Below, one piece after another: positions 7,189-12,451 of a DNA stretch of 12,451 nucleotides. Each line of letters opens with the position of its first letter. The stretch's first letter is position 1. The notes below the pieces were generated by a model, which saw only the letters and a list, made by a program, of their open reading frames with translations, searched no databases and was not told the DNA's origin. The stretch is from contig JAOUFA010000066.1 of the NCBI GenBank assembly GCA_029858545.1, positions 1-12,451 on the forward strand, in the 5' to 3' direction. A program made the translations under genes and the position numbers. The DNA is from Betaproteobacteria bacterium (GTDB lineage: Bacteria > Pseudomonadota > Gammaproteobacteria > Burkholderiales > SG8-39).

Positions 7189-9093
7189 CTAGAAGTAGAT
7201 CATCCAGGACAGCTGTGCGTCGTTGCGTGCTCCGGCAAGCGCGGCGCGGCGCGCGAATTCGAGCCTGAGCGCATGCTCACGCCCGAGAGTGTAACGCTGC
7301 ACGAGCGCAATTTCGCTCGCATTGTGCTGCTGACCCCAGGCATAGCGCAGGTGGCGCGCGGTCAGCCGCGCGCGCCAGAGCGGGCTCGGGTCGACCATCC
7401 ACCCGATTGCCGGTCCGGCTCCGGCGGCATAACCCCGCTCGAGGCTCGCCGACAGGTCGGCCGTTGCCTCCATCATCACGGTCGCGATCGAAGTGCCGGC
7501 TCCCCAGGACAGGCCCACGCCGCCGTGGACGCGTCGCATCAGCGGTGCCGAGCCGTCGGCAAGCGGCTCGCGTACCCAGCCTGCATTGAAGCGCCAGGAC
7601 AGGGAGCGAAAGAATTCGTCGCGCGGCGTGAGCGACAGGATCTCGAGCGGACGCAATTCCTGCAGCCGCGCACCGCGCGTGCCGTCATCGCGCAACGACA
7701 GCGAGAAGAACTCGATCTGCGAGCCGCGGTTGTAGCCGGCTTCCGGATCGAGCAGATCGTGATAGGCGGGACGCAGGCGAAGCTGCCGGTAGTTGGCCCC
7801 GGCCTCGCGACCGAGCGCGAGGTCGGCGCGCGCGCTGCGGTGGCCCTCGTCGGGCCGCGCATCGGGCGTCGCGACCGCCACCGCATCGCTTGCGGGCAGG
7901 CGGCTGCGCGCCCGCAGCAGCTCGCGCAGCCGCGCCGCGGTCTCGGCGGAGGCGTCGTGCGCCGCATTCTGCCGGTAGCTCGCATAGCCATGCGCGGATT
8001 CGACGATCGCCGCGCGATCGCCCGGCGCGAGGCCCGCCAGGCGCGCGTCGTCCGCGCGCGCATCGCCCTCGGCCAACTCGCGCAGCAGCGGGTACTGCGC
8101 GTGCGGAATGCCCGCGAGCTGTCGCCGCAGCACCGTCGCCGCCGCCGGACGGTAGACCACCTCCTTCAACAGGCCCGCCTGCTCGGTCACCGCGCGCACG
8201 GTCTCGGAAGGAATCGCCGACCAGCGAAAGCGGTCGGTCAGCGCAAGCCCCGGCCGCGCCACCTCGAAGACGGACAGCAGGTGATACGAGCAGTTTTCGT
8301 CGAAGAAGTAGTAGTCGAAGCGGGTCGGACCCAGCTCCCACAAATGCCTGATCATCTGATCTATCTCGGCGGGCGAGAAATCGAGCCGGTACTCCCACAG
8401 GTCGCGGTTCTCCAGGTTGCTGTACTCGCGCACCTTGAGGTAATAGGGCCCGATCGCGAATCCGCCCGCGTAACCGCCGAACAAACCCCTGACCGCGAAC
8501 ACCAGACCGCTCGTCTCATCGGTATTCGCCGCGTAGTTCACCGCGTAGGCGAGCAGCCGCGTCTTCTCGTCCTGGTCCTTCGCGTCGATGCGCAGCAGCG
8601 TGTGCCCGAACATCGAGGCCGGGTTGTTCAGATAGGCCGAGGCGAAAATCAGCGTGATCCCCGCCGGGTTGAGCGCCTCGCGCCAGGCGTTCAGGCGGGG
8701 ACAGGTCTGCTCGGGCAGGCGCGCCGCATCGAAGCCGAGCTCGCCCTTGAGCCAATGGTAGCGGGCGGCGAAGCGGCACTGCGGATTCTGCGCGGTCTCG
8801 GATTCCTGCGTCGTGGAAAAGAAACTCGCGAGGGTCGCCTCCAGTTCGTCCTGGGGATGGCTCTTGCCCCGCGGCGAATTGAAGAAACCCTCGTCGTCGG
8901 CGAGACTGCGCAACCCGGGCGATACCCAGTTCGGTTTGTAGTGCAGCAGGTTATGCCACTCGATGCGCGCGGCGAGCGCAGACTGCCTCGAACGCGCGAC
9001 CAGTTCGGCGAGATAGGCGTCGTCGGCCGCGAACGCCGGGACGCTCGACACCGCCGATCCGAGGCAAAGAAGGATTCGTGCGAGGCGTGTCAC
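7189..9093 (-). CDS. DUF4105 (Lnb N-terminal periplasmic-like) envelope protein with C-terminal beta-barrel-like region
   Basis: This 634-aa protein has a signal peptide (MTRLARILLCLGSAVSSVPAFA, cut after about residue 22). The DUF4105 domain spans about 140-330 and shows a papain-fold-like pair: H164 in SMFGHTLLRID and C268 in FDENCSYHLLSVF. This arrangement resembles permuted NlpC/P60-LRAT hydrolases, so thiol hydrolase or acyltransferase activity is possible but unproven. From about 400 onwards there are alternating beta strands, and the protein ends in a terminal phenylalanine (LSWMIYF), as outer-membrane barrel proteins do. The start is GTG at 9093: an in-frame TGA lies about 15 nt upstream and the next in-frame Met is beyond residue 150, so no other start fits the signal peptide. 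The Shine-Dalgarno sequence is weak (GTGAAG). It heads the four-gene cluster, with a terminator hairpin immediately upstream. Confidence 0.9.
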   Translation of the reverse strand: MTRLARILLCLGSAVSSVPAFAADDAYLAELVARSRQSALAARIEWHNLLHYKPNWVSPGLRSLADDEGFFNSPRGKSHPQDELEATLASFFSTTQESETAQNPQCRFAARYHWLKGELGFDAARLPEQTCPRLNAWREALNPAGITLIFASAYLNNPASMFGHTLLRIDAKDQDEKTRLLAYAVNYAANTDETSGLVFAVRGLFGGYAGGFAIGPYYLKVREYSNLENRDLWEYRLDFSPAEIDQMIRHLWELGPTRFDYYFFDENCSYHLLSVFEVARPGLALTDRFRWSAIPSETVRAVTEQAGLLKEVVYRPAAATVLRRQLAGIPHAQYPLLRELAEGDARADDARLAGLAPGDRAAIVESAHGYASYRQNAAHDASAETAARLRELLRARSRLPASDAVAVATPDARPDEGHRSARADLALGREAGANYRQLRLRPAYHDLLDPEAGYNRGSQIEFFSLSLRDDGTRGARLQELRPLEILSLTPRDEFFRSLSWRFNAGWVREPLADGSAPLMRRVHGGVGLSWGAGTSIATVMMEATADLSASLERGYAAGAGPAIGWMVDPSPLWRARLTARHLRYAWGQQHNASEIALVQRYTLGREHALRLEFARRAALAGARNDAQLSWMIYF

Positions 9094-9109
9094 GACATGG
9101 CGGCTTCAC

Positions 9110-9144
9110 AAAGAAAAACACCTCGTGGCCGGGCCACGAGGTGT
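9110..9144 (-). terminator. Strong rho-independent terminator after the DUF3015 gene
   Basis: On the minus strand, a perfect 12-bp stem (ACACCTCGTGGC pairing with GCCACGAGGTGT, 9118-9144) with a 3-nt loop is followed directly by the U-tract TTTTTCTTT (9118-9110). It lies 21 nt after the DUF3015 stop and only 16 nt before the GTG of the DUF4105 gene. It should end most DUF3015 transcripts and let only readthrough reach the four-gene cluster, unless that cluster has a promoter inside the DUF3015 coding region. Confidence 0.9.
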
Positions 9145-9165
9145 CTTGTCCGACTTGCCGCGAAC

Positions 9166-9654
9166 CTAGATCGTCGCGGTGTATTGCGCGAGTTCCGCGT
9201 TCTGCGCCAGCACGTCCTTCAGCGCCGCGGCGACCTGCTCGCTGCTCGCTTCGCCGGCGAAGATCCTGGCGAAGTTGTCCTTGGCGACGCGGTTGAACGC
9301 GACGCGATGCTCGGCGCGCACGCCGATCAAGGTGGCGAGCGAATCCAGGGTCTCGCCGCTGCCCTTCGACATGTCGCGCGCGAGCTGTTCCTTGTTGCCG
9401 TCGATGAACATCGCGGTCTTCCAGCCCGAGCGCACCGTCCCGTTGGCGGTGCAACCCGAGGTGCCGGTGGTGATGCCGAAGGTCTGGTTGCCGGAGGTGC
9501 CGTTGGTCGTCGCGCCGAGCACCTGCGGGACCACGCCGCTTTGCCCGTCGAACACCTTCGAGCCCCAGCCGCAACTGCCGATATTGTTTTCGCCTGCGGC
9601 CATCGCCAGCGCGGGCGCCATCGCGCACGCCACGACAAGTAGTGCTTTCTTCAT
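9166..9654 (-). CDS. DUF3015 family secreted small protein
   Basis: This 162-aa protein begins with a signal peptide (MKKALLVVACAMAPALAMA, cut after about residue 19). The mature part starts AGENNIGSCGWGSKVFDGQS and contains Gly/Thr-rich sequence with two cysteines (about 28 and 69) that could form a disulfide, then a helical C-terminal half (KEQLARDMSKGSGETLDSLATL ... ASSEQVAAALKDVLAQNAELAQY). This matches DUF3015, a family of periplasmic proteins of unknown function. The open frame extends 11 codons further upstream to 9687, but GGAGG at 9663-9667 sits at the right distance from the ATG at 9654, and a signal peptide starting MKK is the natural beginning. A promoter-like sequence and a folded leader lie upstream, and an intrinsic terminator follows, so it can be transcribed alone at a higher level than the downstream cluster. 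Confidence 0.88.
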   Translation of the reverse strand: MKKALLVVACAMAPALAMAAGENNIGSCGWGSKVFDGQSGVVPQVLGATTNGTSGNQTFGITTGTSGCTANGTVRSGWKTAMFIDGNKEQLARDMSKGSGETLDSLATLIGVRAEHRVAFNRVAKDNFARIFAGEASSEQVAAALKDVLAQNAELAQYTATI

Positions 9655-9661
9655 GATTCGA

Positions 9662-9667
9662 TCCTCC
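9662..9667 (-). promoter_or_regulatory. Ribosome-binding site fixing the DUF3015 start
   Basis: On the minus strand GGAGGA lies 7 nt before the ATG at 9654. A longer in-frame start at 9687 would place this site inside the coding sequence and has no comparable Shine-Dalgarno sequence. Confidence 0.7.
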
Positions 9668-9695
9668 AGAAGGAAATTGGGAAACAACTCAACAA

Positions 9696-9742
9696 GGGAA
9701 CAGGGGAACAGGAAGACAAGAAATCTTGGACACTGGGTTCCC
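9696..9742 (-). repeat. Tandem 8-nt repeat and folded leader upstream of DUF3015
   Basis: On the plus strand GGGAACAG occurs twice in perfect tandem (9696-9703, 9704-9711). In the DUF3015 transcript these read CUGUUCCC twice. Further 5' in the same leader, GGGAAC (9742-9737) can pair with either copy, giving two mutually exclusive 6-bp stems. Inside the loop a small hairpin, CAAG-AUUU-CUUG (9728-9717), can also form. It may stabilise the messenger or tune translation; no known riboswitch class is recognised. Confidence 0.4.
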
Positions 9743-9758
9743 GGGTGATGCGACGTAC

Positions 9759-9787
9759 TAGATACAGGGGCGGCGCGGGCGAGTCAA
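9759..9787 (-). promoter_or_regulatory. Probable promoter of the DUF3015 gene
   Basis: On the minus strand TTGACT (9787-9782, five of six matches to the -35 consensus) is followed after 17 nt by TATCTA (9764-9759, a weak -10, preceded by TG). Transcription would begin near 9752, giving a leader of about 100 nt that contains the tandem repeats. The rest of the 9655-9916 intergenic stretch is GC-rich; I see no gene in it and no convincing U-tract terminator for the LigW-like gene that ends at 9917. Confidence 0.4.
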
Positions 9788-9916
9788 GCGCAAACGGCAC
9801 GCCGCGCGCGCGATCGCGAAATGTCACCCCGGCACAACACTCCGGGATCGGCGCCACCCGGTGCGCCGCAGCCGATGGCGTGGCTCCCGCGCCACCCGGC
9901 GGGGGGCGGCCGCGCG

Positions 9917-10957
9917 TTACAGCGAAAAGACTTTCTCGGCGTTGCTCTGGTAGAACCGTTTCTTGTCGGCCGCGCTCAGCGGCAGCGCGTCGGTGACCAG
10001 CACCTCCTCGGGGACATACTGATAGGGGTAATCCATCGCGTACATCAGGCGCTCCGCTCCGACCACCGAATGCGCGAACATGATCGCCGGCTGCCACGCC
10101 ATGCCGCTGGTGGTGAGGGTGATGTTCGCGGTGAAGTACTCGCTCAGCTTGCGCGCGAGCGGCTGCGCGCCGGCAAAGCGCTTGTCGGCCACCATGCGGC
10201 CGTGCATGAAGTCGAGGCGGAAGAACCAGTACGGCAATCCCTCGCCCAGGTGACCGAGCACGAACTGCAGCTTGGGGAAACGGTCAAGCGCCCCGCTCAC
10301 GATGATGCGCAGCATGTGCAACGCCGTTTCCACCGCAAAGCCGAACACCGCGCCGTCGAGTCCGCGGCCCGTGAACGGTTCGATCATCGCGCGGGGAGGC
10401 GTGTTCGGATGCAGGTAGATCGGCGCGCCGAGCGCTTCGGCGGCCTCCAGGATCGGCCAGAACTTCGCGTCATCGAGATACTCGCCGCGGGTATGCGAGT
10501 TGATGATCGCGCCCTTCAGGCCGAGTGTCCTGACGCCGCGTTCGAGTTCCTTCACCGCGGCCGCCGGGTCCTGCACGGCGATCGCCGCAAGGCCGGCGAA
10601 TCGGTCGGGGTACTTGCGCACCGCCGCGGCGAGCTGGTCGTTGGACGCTTGCGCGAGATCGCGCGCGAGCGGCGCATCGAACGCCTGCACACCGGGCGAA
10701 GTCAGCGCGAGAACCTGCATGTCGATGCCGCTCGCGTCCATGTCGGCGATGCGCTGCTCGCCCAGATCGATCAGGCGTTCGACCAGCTTCACGGTGCGCG
10801 GCCGGTCGCTGAGGAAGGTTCCCCACAGGCGACGGAACCCGGGATCGTCGAACGCGGGCTCGGCGAGCAGCGCGCGATACGCCTGCATGACTTCGCGCGT
10901 GAAGAAGGCTTCCTCGGTGGCGATGCGCCGGTAGGCGGATGTGCGTGCAACGGTCAT
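9917..10957 (-). CDS. LigW-like amidohydrolase-superfamily decarboxylase (5-carboxyvanillate / dihydroxybenzoate decarboxylase group)
   Basis: This 346-aa protein belongs to the amidohydrolase (ACMSD-like) family of nonoxidative, metal-dependent aromatic acid decarboxylases. Motifs shared with LigW of Sphingobium are strong by recollection: RIATEEAF (11-18), RIADMDASGID with ALTSPGVQ (69-91), INSHTRGEYLD (152-162), YLHP (181-184), GHLGEGLPYWFFRLDFMH (235-252) and YAMDYPYQYVPEEV (306-319). Predicted metal and catalytic residues are intact: a Glu at 15/16, H183, H236 and D309. LigW removes the 5-carboxyl group of 5-carboxyvanillate to give vanillate during breakdown of lignin biphenyls; gamma-resorcylate decarboxylase is the next nearest idea. 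The frame extends to a GTG at 11011, but the ATG at 10957 with a GAGGA site about 10 nt upstream, and the family start just before RIATEEAF, favour the shorter form. It is probably cytoplasmic and divergent from the PAS sensor. Confidence 0.88.
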   Translation of the reverse strand: MTVARTSAYRRIATEEAFFTREVMQAYRALLAEPAFDDPGFRRLWGTFLSDRPRTVKLVERLIDLGEQRIADMDASGIDMQVLALTSPGVQAFDAPLARDLAQASNDQLAAAVRKYPDRFAGLAAIAVQDPAAAVKELERGVRTLGLKGAIINSHTRGEYLDDAKFWPILEAAEALGAPIYLHPNTPPRAMIEPFTGRGLDGAVFGFAVETALHMLRIIVSGALDRFPKLQFVLGHLGEGLPYWFFRLDFMHGRMVADKRFAGAQPLARKLSEYFTANITLTTSGMAWQPAIMFAHSVVGAERLMYAMDYPYQYVPEEVLVTDALPLSAADKKRFYQSNAEKVFSL

Positions 10958-11075
10958 GGCGTTTGGATCCTCGAGGTCGGGTGGCACGCCGATGCTACCG
11001 AGTTCGGTCACCAGCGTCGAGCGCGGGCTCGCGTCGACCGCGCCGCGCGATGGCGGACCCGCGCCGGTCTCGATT

Positions 11076-11081
11076 TATACT
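11076..11081 (+). promoter_or_regulatory. Possible -10 element (TATACT) for the sensor gene
   Basis: TATACT matches the -10 consensus at five of six positions and stands out as the only AT-rich patch in the 10958-11105 divergent region. No good -35 is present at 16-18 nt. The same patch reads TATAAA on the minus strand (11079-11074), so it could serve the LigW-like gene instead or as well. Confidence 0.3.
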
Positions 11082-11105
11082 CGGTTTCCAGGAGACTCCC
11101 CGTTG

Positions 11106-11144
11106 ATGCGATCGCCTCTCAGCTTCGGTCGGCGCCGTGCGTAG
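11106..11144 (+). CDS. Possible 12-codon leader ORF upstream of the sensor gene
   Basis: A GGAG sequence (11091-11094) precedes an ATG at 11106 that opens a 12-residue frame, MRSPLSFGRRRA, ending with TAG at 11142-11144. Four nucleotides later comes the ATG of the sensor (11149), which has no well-spaced Shine-Dalgarno sequence of its own. This is the layout expected of a mini-cistron used for translational coupling. There is no protein-level evidence; it may be chance. Confidence 0.25.
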   Translation: MRSPLSFGRRRA

Positions 11145-11148
11145 GGAA

Positions 11149-12451
11149 ATGGCCTCGACGGCAACGCGCTTTCGCATTGCCGCGGCGCTGGTCGCCGCGC
11201 TGCTGTCGCTCGCGATGGCACTGCTCGGCTGGCAGATCCGGTCCTGGGAAAATGCGGAGCGAGCCCTCGCCCTTGGCGAAACCAAGGCCAAGGCAAGCCG
11301 CATCGCCGATTCGGTCGCCGATCGGCTCGGCGATCTGGTGCGCAGCATCGATTTCGCGCTGCAAGAGGTCCGCCGCGAACACGGCGTGGACGACGCGCGC
11401 TTTCGCGCAATCAGCGAGTCCCTGCTGAGATCGTTTCCGGAAGGTCTGGTGCGGCAACTCGGCGTGGCCGCTGCCGACGGCGTGCTGATCTACTCCAGCC
11501 TGCAACTGCCGGGCCGGGTCAGCGTCGCCGACCGCGACCACTTCAGGACACACCTCGATGGCGCAGACCGGCTCTCCATCGGCCAGCCGGTCCTCGGCCA
11601 AGTGCCGAAACAATGGTCGATCCCGTTCGCGCGCCCGATCCTCAGGCATGGGCGCTTCGCCGGTGTGGTCGCGATCTCGGTCTCGCCGGAGTTCATCGGC
11701 CGGATCCTCGCCGCGGCGAGGGCCGCCCCGCAGGACAGCATCGCGCTGTTCGACGGCGAGGGGCGCTTCCTGTCGCGCAGCCACGAAGTCGCCGCGGCAC
11801 TCGGCACGTCGGTGCGCGCGTCGCGCCCGTTCATGAGCCCGGATGCCCCCTCGCGCGGCGCGTTTCACGCAAAATCGCTCATCGACGGAGTCGAGCGCGA
11901 AATCGCCTGGACGCGCGTGCCCGGCACGGGGTTGTTCGTCGCGGCCGGTCTGGGCATGGCGGCCGCCCTCGCTCCGGTCGAGCGCCGTTTCAGGCAGACC
12001 TGGGCGGGAGCGCTCATCGCCGCGCTCGCCTTGCTGCTGGTCGGCGCGGGCATCGTCACGCTGCTGCTGCGCGCGGCCCGCCAGCAACAGGTTCTCGCCG
12101 CGAGCGAGGCGCAGTTTCGCGCGATTTTCGAGCAGGCGGCGGTCGGCGTGGGCCTGGTCAGCGCGGGCGGCGGCCGCTGGCTGCGCGTCAACCAGAAACT
12201 GTGCGAGTTGGTCGGCTACAGCGAGCAGGAAATGCTCGCGACCACCTTCCTCGCGATAACCCACCCGGACGACCTCGAAGTGCATCTGCCCGGCCGGCGC
12301 CGCATGGAAGCCGGCGAAATCGCGCACTACACGGTGGAAAAACGCTTCCTGCACAAGACCGGACGCCTCGTGTGGGTCAATCTGTCGTCCTCCGCGCTGC
12401 GCGACGCGCGCGGCGTGCCCGACCGCTACATCGCGATCTACGAGGACATCT
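11149..12451 (+). CDS. Membrane sensor protein with dCache-like periplasmic domain and PAS domain, 3'-truncated
   Basis: From the ATG at 11149 the frame stays open for 434 codons and runs off the right edge. Residues about 7-28 form a membrane helix (IAAALVAALLSLAMALLGW). Residues about 30-280 form a periplasmic double-Cache-like sensor with the typical VSVADRDHFRTHLDG (126-140) and IGQPVLGQ...FARPI...FAGVVAISVSPEFI blocks. A second helix follows at about 285-307 (WAGALIAALALLLVGAGIVTLLL). A PAS/PAC domain starts at SEAQFRAIF (319-327) and includes HPDD and the RFLHKTGRLVWVNLSSSALRD segment. Proteins with this layout are diguanylate cyclases, phosphodiesterases or histidine kinases; the output domain is outside the window. 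An in-frame GTG at 11137 is an alternative start; an in-frame TGA at 11104 bounds it. It could respond to a small organic acid, since dCache domains often do. Confidence 0.88.
   Translation, partial: MASTATRFRIAAALVAALLSLAMALLGWQIRSWENAERALALGETKAKASRIADSVADRLGDLVRSIDFALQEVRREHGVDDARFRAISESLLRSFPEGLVRQLGVAAADGVLIYSSLQLPGRVSVADRDHFRTHLDGADRLSIGQPVLGQVPKQWSIPFARPILRHGRFAGVVAISVSPEFIGRILAAARAAPQDSIALFDGEGRFLSRSHEVAAALGTSVRASRPFMSPDAPSRGAFHAKSLIDGVEREIAWTRVPGTGLFVAAGLGMAAALAPVERRFRQTWAGALIAALALLLVGAGIVTLLLRAARQQQVLAASEAQFRAIFEQAAVGVGLVSAGGGRWLRVNQKLCELVGYSEQEMLATTFLAITHPDDLEVHLPGRRRMEAGEIAHYTVEKRFLHKTGRLVWVNLSSSALRDARGVPDRYIAIYEDI

Noticed and set aside
6412..9642. A 1,076-codon open frame on the plus strand, opposite the DUF4105, YkgJ and DUF3015 genes
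   Set aside because: Its sequence is arginine-, alanine- and valine-rich with no recognisable domain, while the minus strand carries clear families. Long antisense frames are common in GC-rich coding DNA.
9830..9916. Short GC-rich inverted repeats downstream of the LigW-like gene considered as its terminator
   Set aside because: Stems are 5-6 bp with no U-run on the minus strand; rho-dependent termination cannot be judged by eye.
9821..11428. A 535-codon plus-strand frame spanning the LigW-like gene and running into the sensor gene
   Set aside because: It lies antisense to a decarboxylase with all metal ligands and then overlaps the sensor in a different frame; no domain is visible in it.

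Overview
The window is very GC-rich and densely packed, with short gene overlaps and GTG as well as ATG starts. An orphan Bug/TctC-type solute-binding protein, a LigW-like aromatic acid decarboxylase and a CbbQ/CbbO-type ATPase–VWA pair together suggest a metabolically versatile betaproteobacterium (Burkholderiales/Rhodocyclales-like). This placement is inferred from gene content only. No rRNA, tRNA, CRISPR array, insertion sequence or other mobile element was seen.

Left part (1-2230, minus strand): a three-gene operon runs leftwards, consisting of an unrecognised 148-aa protein, an unrecognised 79-aa protein and a fusion of a carboxymuconolactone-decarboxylase-like (CMD) domain to a Rieske [2Fe-2S] domain. 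A WYL-type transcriptional regulator follows in the same direction and is cut by the left edge. Divergent from the operon, a Bug/TctC periplasmic solute-binding protein (2380-3339, plus) stands alone, without the TctA/TctB membrane subunits.

Centre (3383-9654, minus strand): a compact four-gene cluster is transcribed leftwards: a DUF4105 (Lnb N-terminal-like) cell-envelope protein, a YkgJ-type cysteine-cluster protein, a CbbQ/NorQ-type MoxR AAA+ ATPase, and a CbbO/NorD-type VWA protein. The last three look translationally linked. No Rubisco or nitric oxide reductase genes are in view, so the client of the ATPase/VWA pair is open. Upstream lies a small secreted DUF3015 protein with its own promoter-like sequence and a structured leader. 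A strong intrinsic terminator separates it from the four-gene cluster, leaving almost no room for a separate promoter.

Right part (9917-12451): a metal-dependent decarboxylase of the amidohydrolase superfamily, very like LigW (5-carboxyvanillate decarboxylase), is on the minus strand. Divergent from it is a membrane sensor with a periplasmic dCache-like domain, two membrane helices and a cytoplasmic PAS domain. Its output domain lies beyond the right edge. A 12-codon reading frame with its own Shine-Dalgarno-like sequence ends 4 nt before the sensor's ATG.

Taken together, uptake (Bug protein), ring chemistry (CMD–Rieske fusion, LigW-like enzyme) and sensing (PAS sensor) would fit use of aromatic or carboxylic acids, but nothing in the sequence ties these units into one pathway. 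The most unusual parts are the CMD–Rieske operon with its two unknown proteins and the orphan ATPase/VWA/cysteine-cluster operon led by an outer-envelope protein.
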